Origin: Neoceratodus forsteri
Taxonomy: Eukaryota > Chordata > Ceratodontiformes > Ceratodontidae
Reading direction: 5' to 3'
Assembly (NCBI GenBank): GCA_016271365.2
Contig: CM057454.1
Span: forward strand, 698,135,501-698,199,500
DNA: 64,000 nt
Shown here: piece by piece, positions 43,901-55,375 of the stretch
How positions within the stretch are numbered: the first letter of the stretch is position 1
Layout of the letters: each line of letters begins with the position of its first letter
Position numbers and translations under genes: made by a program
The notes under the pieces: generated by a model
Told to the model about the DNA's origin: nothing
The model's database searches: none
What the model saw: the letters and a program-made list of their open reading frames with translations, nothing else

Positions 43901-44524
43901 TGCTATCCCAGAAGGTCACACAGATTATGTGTAGTTGCAAGATCCAGCCAAAAATACTCAAGGCAACTGGTGTACCTCATGGCATTGTGCAGCACATGCA
44001 GCCTGAATATCTTCAGCCTAAGAACACCCATTTTTCCTCCATGGCTATAAATACTTCCCAAAGCAGAATATACATCAGTAGGAATGAAGACATTGTTCAG
44101 TCTATGTCTGCAGTGCTCAAGCTTGCTTTCTTGACATCACACTGTCACATGTACTTGACTGCCCAGAGTGTGTTCACAGTCCACTAGTCATAGTGTTCCT
44201 TGTGCATGCTGCATGACACAACTGGTTTGCTAATGTAGGTTTGTACAGTAGCTTTATAAAACTGCTCTGCATGTCTCAAGTGACCACCAATGTGCTGAGG
44301 TGTGTGTATGTCTGCCATTGCAATTCACTATGCTGCACTAAAGCATGGCTACAGAGGGAGCAGGACATGTGAGTGAAGAGTTTGGGACCATAAGGTTCAT
44401 AACTGAACAATCTGTGGTACAGTATGTATCATGTTGTTCTGCATGCCTTTTGCACTTTTGGGTGTGTCTTGCATTATTCTATTTACTGTGTGCAGTCCAT
44501 GATGACTGTGTGTGTAAGTGGGTA
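43901..44524. other. No gene recognised
   Basis: Perhaps the decayed upstream part of the minus-strand Harbinger, but no motif could be read. Confidence 0.4.
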
Positions 44525-44790
44525 AGTTCAAAAATGACTTGCAGAAGATTTTCTTCACAGAGAGGGTAGTGGAGGGCTGGAATGGCTTGTCCAGCAAGGT
44601 GTTGAATACTAGTAGTGTGAAGGAGCTCAAGGTGGGGTGGGACAGATACAAAAGGGTGTTAGTTGGCTCAGGAAAACCTGGTCCAGAATAGCCAACTAGT
44701 GTTTTGGGGGTCAATAGGCAGGGTCAGAACAAGCTGAATGTGCCTTTGACCTTTTTTTCTGTCCTTAGCCTATTATATTTCTATTATGCA
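44525..44790 (+). pseudogene. CR1 C-terminus and 3' UTR, copy 5
   Basis: LQKIFFTERVVEGWNGLSSK (near 44537) is the CR1 C-terminal block before the 3' UTR, followed by VKELKVGWDRYKR. The copy continues through a UTR-like stretch to about 44790. Only the last 60 or so codons are present, as in a strongly 5'-truncated insertion. Confidence 0.7.
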
Positions 44791-44965
44791 GTGGTGAAAC
44801 ATGCACTTCAGTGGGGACATACAGGTTCATGGCAAGCATGCTGGTTCCAGGGGACACAAAAGTTCAGGGGGCACAGTGATTCCAGTAGAATGTCAGTTAC
44901 AGGCCAATGGGAACTGTTCACTAAGGTAGATGGTTTGGGGGGGTTCTAGGGTAAAACCGCGACAC

Positions 44966-45118
44966 CATAAATAAACAGTCAAAAACTGTGCCATACAAAC
45001 AACTGAAAACTGGTGCAGTCAAAAAACATGTTAATATATATATATATATAAACAATCTTCAAAACCATGCACGTTGTTTTGCCAGTGCAGTTTTTGACCA
45101 CACGTTTATACCAATGCA
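44966..45118. repeat. Imperfect hairpin around a (TA)n run
   Basis: GTCAAAAACTGTGCCA near 44979 pairs with TGCAGTTTTTGAC near 45089, and the arms converge on a TA run at about 45033-45050. Similarity is moderate, so it may be a decayed MITE. Confidence 0.4.
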
Positions 45119-46345
45119 GTGTTCACCGGATACCATTTGAGGGGATGTTGCATACCAGGGGACATGTATGGATGAGAATTCACACCACTTAACTGAGTTC
45201 CTTTGTTACATATCAATACAGAGGCTTTGTGGTGTTCCTTGTCACATTGTCCTGTGATGCAACAGCCCAGAGGAGGTCGATGTAGACCAGCCATTACTCT
45301 AGCATCCACTGGATTTGGTGGCTGCATGTTGCTATGGTAATGTTCTTCAGGGCTACAGTAAAATGGAGGGGGGGCAGCTGTTCTCAGTTTAGACAGCTTA
45401 TAGTAAAGTATTTAAAATACTATTTTATTGGTTGTGCCTTTATTTCAGTTATTTGTTGTTGCATCTTTGTGCATTCTTGTGATGTGGTGTGAGCAGCCTT
45501 ACTGGCAGTTTGCATGTATTTGATATGTCCAGCAAGGTTTTTGGTTATGTAATTGGCATGTCATACTTTTTCCAGTTGCACGTTGTAAACAGGTTAATGC
45601 ATGTACAGCAGTTTGTCCACTATGCATACTTACACGGCTATTCCCCTATATGTGTTTATCAAGTGTTGGTACATACTGTAGCTGCCGGTGATGGTAATGT
45701 GTGCCCATATATTTGTATGTCATGAGTATGGCATACATGTACATTATACTTTCTAGACATGTGAGCACTTATCCACACACAACACTGAGTGTGAAAAGTG
45801 TCTATAGTTTTCTCGTATTTCATAGGCCCCCTAGTGATTCCTAGTGCTATAAGTAGATATGACTTAGAGCATCATGCTAATAGTATGAGGATATTTTCAA
45901 ATATTGTGGAACTTGTTACTAATCAGTAATCACTATTGTATGTATTATTGCAAACATTGAGAGGATTTGGCCATTTTCACACATTGATGAAATTGCATAA
46001 ACATTGACCATTTTCAAGTGAAAAGAGTATTTTGCTAAAAAAATAAATCCCCCAGTAATTTACACACACACACCAAGATCGTAACACTGAATGTCTGTCC
46101 ATAAAAAATGGTTATTGAATCTTCCTGAAAAAGCATGAGTGAGTTTCACCCAACCAGAAGAGGTAGGTTCTGAGAGTCAGGCTATGAAGGGAAAGCAATC
46201 TGTCTGGCACAAATAAGGTAGTGAGGGAGACTGTTTCAAATGGTAACAAGTCAGGCTAAGTGGACAGTGGTTGCAGCTAGGACAGGAGAGTACCAGAAAC
46301 CCCAGCAGTAAGGTCAAATGTGGCCAAGGAGAAAGAAGCTCAGTA
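45119..46345. other. No gene recognised
   Basis: Open frames here are short and unconvincing. No terminal repeats or RNA genes seen. Confidence 0.45.
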
Positions 46346-47345
46346 GTTTTATTTGTTTTATTTATTCATTTATTTATTTGAATTTTGATGACCTGGTGGG
46401 CCCACTGAGATGAACATGTCCCTTTTCCAGAAGCGACCCAGGGAACAGAAGCATTCCAATTCATAGAATAAGATGCATCAATTTACAAAGGTAAAAAGTA
46501 TCCAGAAACAGTTGTACATTGCCAGAGTTAACTATAGAGTACAGTCCAGTGAATACAGTGGTTACAAACAGAAAGTCATCAGCATCTCAACATTTCTTAG
46601 TTGGGTAATAATACAAGATACAAGTGCAAGGTGAATTAACCAAACCCAATTAGAATAAATTCAGACATGCATTACATATATTACAATTGTACAGAAATTA
46701 GAGTTGGAGATGGGTTGAGTCAATAGAAGTGGGGGTGAAGAGAAGATCATGGAATGAGTTAGAAATGGATGATTGAGAGAGGAGGGGAGTGGGGGGAGTG
46801 GAGTCATGGGGTAACAGGAGACGGTTAGTTGTAGCTGCAGTTACAAATTGGAGGTGGAAAAAAATTGATTTGAAATATCTTTTGAATTGGGAAAGAAAAG
46901 TATATGAAAGTAAGCCGAGTGGGAGATTATTCTATTTTTTGGTGCTGTGGAAGAGAAGGATCTCTTTCCAATGGCTAAGCAAGTTTTGGGTAGACTTAGC
47001 ATAGGGAGGAACTAAGGGTTCTGGGGAAGGGATTCAGTGTGAGCAGATTGGAGAAGATGGGTTGGGAAGGAAGGTGGATGAGTTTGAAAGTGGTGCAGAG
47101 TACAGGGAAGTCCAATTTAGCCTTGAAGGACGGCAAGCCCAGGGTGCTGAGCACGTTGCAGTGGTGGGTCCAAGCAAGTGCTCTAGCAGCAAAGTGTGAA
47201 ATTCCATGATAGGCTCGTCTAAGTCTGCTTAGAAGTGTGGACTTAACAGAGTGAATTATAGGGCTCCATAGAAGAGGTCAGGGAGGAGGGTAGCTGGGGC
47301 AATAGTCCTCCTCAAGCAAGGTATAAGGTAGGGGGAAGTATGGTA
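46346..47345 (-). pseudogene. Family A LINE C-terminus and tail, minus, copy 7
   Basis: Minus-strand blocks THHCNVLSTLGLPSFKAK near 47160, FKLIHLPSQPIFSNLL near 47080 and NNLPLGLLSYTFLSQFKRYF near 46915 align with the copy at 57238-57696. The 3' tail reads GGGTCGCTTCTGGAAAAGGG, CTCAGTGGGCCCACCAGGTC and AAATAAATAAATGAATAAAT (46346-46435), close to the tail at 57940-58029. The frame is broken by several stops. Confidence 0.7.
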
Positions 47346-50038
47346 TAAAAGGCCAAGCTTTTGATGGGTTGCCTTAGCCTGGAAATGAGCAGGGAAATCT
47401 TAGTCCACCCAAAAAAAAAGGGTAGTAAGTGAGGTAAACACCAAGATAGAGACGTCGATAGGGAGTAAATGGAGAAAATGACAAAGGCAAAAAGGACAGG
47501 GATGTCGCAAAAAGGGGCAAGGCCATTAAGAAATGGAGGGTAATGAGTACCAGTGCCCATAGTCTGGGTAACAAGCTCCCTGAACTGGTGGTCTTGATGG
47601 AAGAGGGATGCCTGGATTTGATAGCAGTCACAGAAATATGGTACACACAGAACCATGACTGGGATATTAACATACCAGGGTACACAACCTACAGGAGAGA
47701 CAGGGAGGGGAGAAGAGGGGGATAAGTAGCTCTCTATGTAAGGGAAGGGATAAAAGCAATGGAACAAAAGAGTAAACAGGGAGGAGAGGAGGCACTGTGG
47801 GTCACATTAGAGACTGGAAATGACACCACAATCCGCACAGGGGTTGTATACAGACCCCATCTCAGGGGGAGGGAATGGACAAGGATATGACAGAAGTCAT
47901 CCTTAGGATGGCAGAGAAAGGGGAGATACTGTTGATGGGGGACCTGAATATGCCAAATGTTAATGGGAGCACCCTTACTGTAGCCACATCCACAGCCAGT
48001 GCCATTCTTGATGCCCTACAGGGGGCATGCCTCAGACAGCTAATTTTGGAACCCACTCATGAGGAAGCAATCTTAGACCTTGTACTTTCAAATGGGGACA
48101 GTGAGAGGATCTCAGATCTAGAAGTGGGTAGCCATCTAGGAACAAGTGACCACCAAACAGTGTGGTTCACGATAAACTCAGCTACAGAGTCAAGCCATAC
48201 AAAAGTGAGGATACTGGACTTCAGAAGGGCTGACTTTGGCAAGATGGAAGAGTGCCTTAGAAAAGCACTAGCAAATAGGCTTGAAGGAGGGATGGAGCAA
48301 CAAAGGAGAAACATTTAAACTGCCATCACTGAGGCAACAAGCCTTTGTGTGAAGCAAATAAACAAATCAAAATGAAAGAAAAAGCCACTATGGTTCTCAA
48401 AAAAGGTGGCGGGGAAGGTTAGGGAGAAAAAGATAGCATTTAGGAAGTACAAGGAAACACAGAAGGCACAGGACAGAGAACTATGCCTGTTAAGGCAGAA
48501 GGAAGCAGGAAGGGAAGTCAGAATAGCAAAGGCCCAAACTGAGGAAAAGATAGTCAACTTGGTTAAGAAGTGGAATAAAACCTTTTATAGGTACATCAGT
48601 GAGCATAGAAAGACAAAGGGAGGGATCGTGAGGCTGAATAGAATGGACAGTGGATGGGCAGAGATGGGCAGTGAAAAAGCAGGGAAACTAAATGAATACT
48701 TCTACTCAGTATTCTCAAAAAAGGAGGAGGGGGAGGTACCTAATCCAATTAACAGAAGTTCTCTGGGTAGGGGGGGGTTGATCCCAGCCCTTTCACAGAA
48801 GAAAGAGTTCTGAAAGAACTCCTAAAACTGAAGGTGGACAAAGCAATGGGGCCTGATGGGATTCACCCCAGAATTCTAAAAGAATTAAGGGGAGAACTAG
48901 TGACACCACTGACTACCCTTTTTAACAAATCATGGGAGGATGGTGTGGTACCTGAAGACTGGAGGAAGGCGGATGTGATTCCCCTTCACAAGACATAGAC
49001 AGGAAACTACAGACCTGTCAGTTTGACCTCTGTGGTAGAGAAAGTGATAGAATCACTTCTGAAGGAAAGAACTGTTGAATATCTAGAGGCCAGTGGGACA
49101 CAAGACCCAAGGCAGCATGGGTTCACAGTGTGAAGGTCATATCAGATGAATCTAATTGATTTCTTTGACTAGGTGACCAAAGTAGTAGACCAGGGAGGGG
49201 CTGTGGACATGGCCTACTTAGACTTTAGCAAGGCATTTGACACAGTCCCACACAAAAGATTAATAAACAAATTAACCAGCCTGGGAGTGGGTGCCAGGGT
49301 GGTAGCTTGGGTAAAACATTGGCTGGACAACAGGACACAGAAGGTAATTGTCAAAGGAGTCCACTCTGGAGAAAGGGGGTTACTAGTGCAGTACCTCAAG
49401 GTTCAGCACTGGGTCCAGTCCTTTTTAATGTCTTTATAAGTGATATTGCAGAGGGGCTGGAAGGAAACGTATGCCTCTTTGCAGATGACACAAAGATTTG
49501 CAACAGGGTTGATACACAAGGAGGTGTGGAAAGGAGGAGAAGGGATTTGGCAAGGTAAGAGGAATGGTCAAAAGTATAGCAGCTTGGATTCAATGTCAAG
49601 AAGTGCAAAATAATGCACCTGGGAAACAAAAACCCAGGGGAAGATTACACAATGGGGGGGAGGTAGTAACAACAACAAAAATGAAAAGAGACCTAGGGGT
49701 AATCATAACAGATGACCTTAAGGTTGGCAAGCAATATGAGAAGGCAGTAGGGAGGGCTGGGGGTATACTGGGATGTATAGGGAAAGGCATCACCAGCAGA
49801 AAATAAGAAGTTGTTATCCCTCTGTACAGACAGTTGGTGAGACCCCATCTGGAGTACTGCATCCAGTTCTGGAGACCCCATCTCCTCAAGGACATAGACA
49901 GGATGGAGGCAGTCCAGAGGAGGGTAACTAAAATCGTGAAGGGTCTGCAAGAGAAGCCATATGAGGAGAGACTAAAGGAGCTTAATATGTATACCCTTGA
50001 GGAAAGGAAGGAGAGGAGGGACATGATAGAAACATTTA

Positions 50039-51636
50039 CAGTGGCGTGAAAAAGTATTTGCCCCCTTCCTGATTTTCTCTATTATTGCATATTTGTCACA
50101 CTGGATGTTTTCAGGTCTTTACAGAAAATGTAATATTAGATAAAGGGAACCTGAGTGAACAAATAACACTTGTTTTTTTTTTTTATTTCACTTATTTAAT
50201 GAAAAAAAGTTAACCAACACCAACTGGCACTGTGTGAAAAAGTAATTGCCCCCTTACACTTAATAACTGGTTACGCCATATTTAGCTGCAATGACTACAA
50301 CCAAACACTTCCTATAATTCAATATCAGTCTTTCACATCGCTGTGGAGGAATTTTAACCACTCTTCCTCAGAACTGCTTTAATTCAGTAACATTTGGTAG
50401 GTTTTCGAGCATGAACTGCTCGTTTCAGGTCCTGCCACAGCAACTCTATTGGGTTTAAGTCTGGACTTTGACTAGGCCACTCCAAAACTTTAATTTTACT
50501 TCTTTTAGCCATTCTGATGTGGACTTGCTTTTGTGTTTTGGATCATTGTCTTGCTGCATGACCCAACTACGCTTCAGCTTCAGCTGATGGAAGGATGACG
50601 GACATTCTCCTTAAGAATTTTCTGGTACAGAGCAGAATTCATGGTTCCTTTAATTATGACAAGTCATCAGGTCCTTAGGCAGCAAAGCATCCCACACCAT
50701 CACATTACCACCACCATGTTTGACTGTTGGTATGGTGTTCTTACTGTGGAAGCTGTGTTTGCTTCTACGCGAGACATTATGGGATCCATGTCATCCAAAA
50801 GTTCCACTTTGGACTCATCTGTCCATAGAGCATTTTCCCAAAAGGCTTGTGGATCATCCAGGTGCTTCTTGGCAAATGAGGAGGCGTTTATGTTCTTCTT
50901 GGTTAGCAGTGGTTTCGCCTTGCTACTCTCACATGAAGCCCATTTTTGCCATCTCTTTCTGATTGTGGAGTCATGAACACTGACCTTAGCTGAGGCAAGA
51001 GAAGCCTGCAGTTCTTTAGATGTTGTTTTAGGATCCTTTGAGACTTCCTGGATGATTTCGCTGCACCCTTGGAGTAATTTTGGCAGGGCCGCCCACTCCT
51101 GGGAAGATTCACTACTGTTCCAAGTGTTCTCCATTTGGAGATTATGGCTCTCACTGTGGTTCGATGGAGTCCCAGAGCCTTAGAAATAGCTTTGTAACCC
51201 TTTCCAGACTGATAGAGGGCAGCAAATTTTTTTCTGATCTTTTCAGGAACTTCCTTTGATCATGGCATACTGTGCTTGTTGAATCTTTGTGCAGGCAACG
51301 TGAATCTGATGGTAAGGGTCAAAATAAGTGAGGTTTATATTGAGCAGGGCTGGCTGTAATCAAGCCTGGCTGTGTTCAGCCTGCTGACTCTAATTATCCC
51401 TTTAATTGGGTTGATTTAACTAGGGGGCAATTACTTTTTCACACAGTGCTAGTTGGTGTTGGTTAACTTTTTCCGTTAAATAAATGAAATAACTAAAAAA
51501 AAAAAGTGTTATTTGTTCACTCAGGTTCCCTTTATCTAATATTATATTTTGTCTAAAGACCTGAAAACATCCAGTGTGACAAATATGCAATAATAGAGAA
51601 AATCAGGAAGGGGGCAAATACTTTTTCACGCCACTG
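50039..51636 (-). mobile_element. Complete Tc1-like transposon (IR/DR type)
   Basis: TA flanks both ends (50037-50038 and 51637-51638). The outer 83 nt of the two inverted repeats are identical, beginning CAGTGGCGTGAAAAAGTATT. The repeats extend over about 210 bp, each with an outer and an inner direct repeat (GTATTTGCCCCC and GTAATTGCCCCC). That is the IR/DR layout of fish and frog Tc1 elements. The transposase gene lies on the minus strand between them. Confidence 0.95.
50260..51268 (-). pseudogene. Tc1 transposase, lightly damaged
   Basis: The cut-and-paste transposase has paired-like HTH domains and a DDE core. The ATG at 51268-51266 is followed at codon 3 by TGA, a one-base change from the Arg often seen there. 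The first HTH (KIRKKFAALYQSGKGYKAIS) and LGLHRTTVRAIISKWR are intact, followed by LPRSGRP. A frameshift near 51090 leads into the 51134-50700 frame with VHDSTIRKRW and LWTDESKVEL, which has the first catalytic Asp. Further shifts lead to [18 protein letters not shown] near 50480, with the second Asp and the Glu. The stop is at 50262-50260. Its length of about 336 codons matches Tc1 transposases. At least three lesions prevent function. Confidence 0.9.
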
Positions 51637-52009
51637 TAAGTACATCAGTGGAATCAACAAAGTCCAAGAGGGTAGCATCTTTCAGAAAAAGAGATGTGCA
51701 AGAACAAGGGGACCCAATTTGAAGATAGAGGGGGTACAGCTCAAGGACAATGTGAGGAAGTATTGTTTCACAGAGAGGGTGGTAGACACATTTTACAGCC
51801 TTCCTTGGGAGGCTGGGGGGTCTAAAACTGTGGGAGAATTCAAGAATACATTGGACAGACATAAGTCAATTCTTGTAGGGGGAAAGAAGAAATAGGCTGT
51901 TGGTTAACTAGGATCGGCAGCTTATCCTGTAGGTAGGGAAATGGGCACACTAGGTCGGCCAAGTGGTCCTTATCTGCCATCAAAGTCTATGTTTCTATGT
52001 AACAATATT

Positions 52010-52160
52010 ATTTGTATACATGTCAAAGAATAGGTGTTCATCAAGCGTCAAACCCAGGTATTTGAAAGAGTCCACCCCTTCTAATGGCACACTGGTGGAG
52101 GTCTTGACTAGAAGGAGTGGTTGGGTAGTCAGGTCAAAGGAGGTGTGGCTTAACAGCATG
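52010..52160 (-). pseudogene. Family A LINE RT scrap, minus
   Basis: The minus frame reads VPLEGVDSFKYLGLTLDEHL (near 52093-52034), matching the SLKYLGLTLDQSF block after the RT active site in the copy at 57080. No more than about 50 codons. Confidence 0.5.
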
Positions 52161-52429
52161 TTTTTCTGTGTGTGTGTTCAACAGCAGTATGTTTTTCTTG
52201 AACCATGTTTCTTGTTTTTCATAAAACTCTTTTGGCAGGGCCTATTTTCAAAGGGTTTAGAGTCAGATACAACAGAAGACAACAATACAAGTACAGCGGA
52301 TTAGCATGAACAGTATTCAGTGTGAATTCAATTCAATACAAGTCAATACAATATAATATAATACAATACAGTGAGATTACAACTCAGCAACAGTAAGCAC
52401 AGCTAGGAAACAGTAATACAATTGGTGAA
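52161..52429. other. No gene; AT-rich, imperfect AATACA repeats
   Basis: Repeated AATACA/AATATAAT-type motifs at about 52320-52370. Nothing coding. Confidence 0.5.
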
Positions 52430-52500
52430 TGCATTGTCTGTGAATCGAACCCAGGTCACCCACATGGGAGGCGAGAATTCTAACACTGAACCATCAATGC
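52430..52500 (-). tRNA. tRNA-Gly(CCC)-like sequence, probable pseudogene
   Basis: This 71-nt stretch on the minus strand begins GCATTGATGGTTCAGTG and contains AGAATTCTCGCCTCCCATG and GGGTTCGATTC. It folds as a cloverleaf: the acceptor stem pairs 6 of 7, the T stem 4 of 5, and the anticodon stem fully if G-U is allowed. The 7-nt anticodon loop CTCCCAT gives CCC. One A-box base (final G to T) and one B-box base (final C to A) differ from consensus, and no TTTT terminator follows. Most likely a decayed tRNA gene or retro-copied tRNA. Confidence 0.7.
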
Positions 52501-54689
52501 AAAGCTGTGCTCAGACAAGAAAGGAAATTTGGAAAGCTAGAGCCATTATCAGAGGATGCAGAGATCATTAAAAATCCAAATAAGGGAATTCCCTATGCTA
52601 TAGTGACATACACTGTAATGGTTATATTATGGTGTATCACTTTCCTCATGCTCAATTCTCTGCTTTCAGCACAACACATTATACATTTGTTTTGCTAAAA
52701 GAATAACCTCCTGTACTGCTGCATTTTTTTCTGTACCTCATTCAGTGTGTATTGTTAATTGAATAATAATATGTTTATATAGAACATCAATATCCTCAAT
52801 AACCTGCAGCTGCCCCCTAGGACTACCTTGACACTGAGCGGCTACATCTCAAGGGGCTTTAGCACAGTAGGATAAACGTTCACATATATGCATGGGAATA
52901 AATTGTAGGACAAAACAGAGTGGAATGTATCCAAACAATTGTTTAGTGACAGGCAATAATAAAGTGGATTAGGATGACATTAAGAATTCAACAGATGGGA
53001 TGATAGAAACATGTATGCAGAGGGTATCAAGAGAGAAGCCAGTAATGTTCTTCAGTCTCAGCATGGCAGGCAGGTGTAAACAGCAGGAAGATCAAAAGGA
53101 GCAAGAGGTAGGGAGTGTCCTAGAGTCAATGGCCTAGTTGGCTTCAGCGATGGCTGACAGTAAGAATAACGCAACAAGAAAACCTCCAAAAGTGTTGCAA
53201 CCCCTACCTTTATGTAGCTGTGTGAATGCGAGCACCACCCATACAATTATAAGAGCTAGGGGTAAATGAAGATAAAGAAATCAAATCAAGACCTCACCAG
53301 TGAATATACCTTTTGCTTTATAAGAAAGCAATCTAACATTAAAACTACTGCCCCTCATCTTCAGCACATGTCTGTTTCATATTATGATAGTAGAAACATA
53401 AATTTACTTCTAAGTAGTCATGTTATAACTTGGTTTATGGAGACATTGTACTTTTACACTTGAACAAAATGCAAACAGATGTGGAGCAGTACTTATTAAG
53501 TTACTGTATGCCATGATAAAATGGACCAAGAAATAATTTCTGATAAAACAGAGGGAATAACTCACATTTACAGTATTTTGTTTGATATAGTTTTTTTATT
53601 TCAGTTTTATTTCATTTTACTGTTTTTGCTAACATCTCCACTAGCGCCATTCCCTGTTCCTTTTTCATTTCCTTTTTAAAACTCTGGGGGAATTTGACTG
53701 GAACTCACCACAGATGTGGGACTTGCAAGTCTGAGCTCTACAGACGTTCTTTATTGGGTTCGTCCATAGGTCAAAAGAAAAAAATGCTTGGCTGCTGGAC
53801 AAGACCCAGAATGGAAGCCTACCAGAGTCTACTGTGTCATCACTCCTCTTGGCAAGCAAGATGACATGGGGGAGGAGGAAAAAAAGATGCTCTTTTGATG
53901 AGGTTACCCAGGCCTCTTGACCTATACCCGACAGATGTGGGAATCCTTTGTCATGTTTGGGGGAGGAACTTAAAATGTAGGATATAGAGCAACTATATGG
54001 TGCCAAGAGCAATAGATTTTATTGACAACACATGGCAGGAAAATATTACTGTTCCAAAATTGTACTAAACACTTTAAATGTTCATGCACTTACAGCAGGA
54101 GTGGTGATAAATAGAGCAAAACAAGAAAAGTATTATCATGAGCTATTAATTACCAGCTGTGGTGATAAACATGTTATTGCCACTGTTTCAATGTTTTAAG
54201 ACCATGTTTAACAAATGGAAGCATTGCTTTCAGAATGCCAAATAACAACATAACATCTCAGTGCTACCTACAATGAAACAATTGAATTCAAACTACATAT
54301 TTCCTAAACAAAAAAGGGAAGACTAGATGGGCATCAGCCACCGGGATCCAGAAGCTCAGAAAGGGGGACCTTGCCATGATGAAGGACCTGCTATCAAAAT
54401 GTCCTGAGAAACTGTGTGAGTTTGGTAATACTGCACACATGTATGCCATATTAAAGAAGTTAACAAAAACAAAAAACAAAGTTCTGCATCTCTGTATGCA
54501 GTAAGGAAAAAAGGACCAATAAGGACCCCTCCCCCCGCTCAACATGGACTTAAGGTGACTTAATGCAACTGATATTGTTAAATAATGTCTGTCACAACTG
54601 AAAAGAGACTATCTCCAGGTGAGCTAGCTAGAAGACAAAGATGACCTGGAACCTGCAACAGGGTAATGGTAGGTGCAGCAGACAACACC
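52501..54689. other. No gene recognised
   Basis: Open frames such as 53665-54012 and 54288-54545 (minus) match no family I know and have no clear coding character. No terminal repeats found. Confidence 0.45.
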
Positions 54690-55372
54690 AAAGCCCTCTT
54701 GCTTAACATAAGACTGGAAAGCAGCAAATATGGTCCTCATTTTCAAGAATGGGACAAGGTCAGACCTGGGAAACTACAGGTAGGTCAGCCTGATATCAGT
54801 TCAGGCAAGGTCCTAGGAGCAATTATCAAGGAATAAATTATAAAGTACTTGGGTGAGACCAAGTTGCTCAGCCCTTCTCAGCATGACATTCTGAGGGTTA
54901 TATCATCTTAAACAAAATAAATCAGCTTATTTTAGTGGAAAATTAGGAAGGTGTACAAGAGCAGGGTCACAGACATAATTTTGATTTTGACAAGGCCTTT
55001 GATTATTGTGCATTGCAACTTTCTCTGCAATGTGCACCAGTGTGGTATACACATGGTGAATTTCTAAGTGGTGTGGTGATGGCACTATTCCAAGTGAAAA
55101 GCAATTCTACTGCCCAAGTTGCACCTGTCAGGAGTCAGTACTGGGGTAGGTGATGATTAGTGTTTTCGTTAACTATCTGGAAGCTGAGGTCATCAGCAGG
55201 CTTCTTGAGTTTGCTGGTTACATCATGGTTACTGAGGGACTGGCTTCTTGGAGGATAGGGACAAACTTCAGAGGGACATGAACGAGCTGTGTGATTTGTC
55301 AGACTGCTGGAGCCTCAGGTTTAATATGGTCAAATCTAACATTCTATACTTGTTTAAGAAAAACTGGGGAAT
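54690..55372 (+). pseudogene. CR1-like RT fragment, copy 7
   Basis: DWKAANMVLIFKNGTRSDLG near 54713, GNYR.VSLIS near 54770 and SVLG with SVFVNYLE near 55137-55180 are RT landmarks in shifted frames. FAGY replaces the FADD active site near 55214, so both catalytic Asp are gone. LNELCDLSDCWSLRFNMVKS near 55280 follows. It stops where a family A LINE begins at about 55376. Similar in detail to the minus-strand RT at 30430-33300. Confidence 0.6.
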
Positions 55373-55375
55373 ATT

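Larger units (their letters stand above)
47537..51890 (+). pseudogene. CR1 ORF2 (endonuclease/RT), moderately damaged
   Basis: Without the Tc1 insert this is about 2.75 kb, the usual CR1 ORF2 size. LPELVVLMEEGCLDLIAVTE (47579) starts the endonuclease. GDLNMPNVNGS (47939) and GSHLGTSDHQTVWF (48128) carry its metal-binding Asp and His. A basic linker is at 48406-48600. The RT has AMGPDGIHPRIL (48845), GNYRPVSLTSV (49002), RQHGFT (49111) and AYLDFSKAFDTVPHKRL (49213). Its FADD box is intact at 49478-49489. [19 protein letters not shown] and [13 protein letters not shown] form the C-terminus, with FTERVVD beyond the Tc1. Stops occur in the GKT region and at the RSYQ and FFD sites, with a few frameshifts. 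It is better preserved than the other CR1 copies. Confidence 0.85.
47500..51999 (+). mobile_element. CR1 LINE, copy 6, ORF2 nearly full, split by Tc1
   Basis: The copy runs from about the ORF2 start to the 3' end (GTCTATGTTTCTATG, ending near 51998). A complete Tc1 element with a TA duplication is inserted at 50039-51636. Removing it restores the CR1 order, ETF before and KYISGINKVQEGSIF after. Confidence 0.88.

Noticed and set aside
53665..54545. Minus-strand frames of 85-115 codons
   Set aside because: Hydrophobic, low-information translations with no motif or supporting context.
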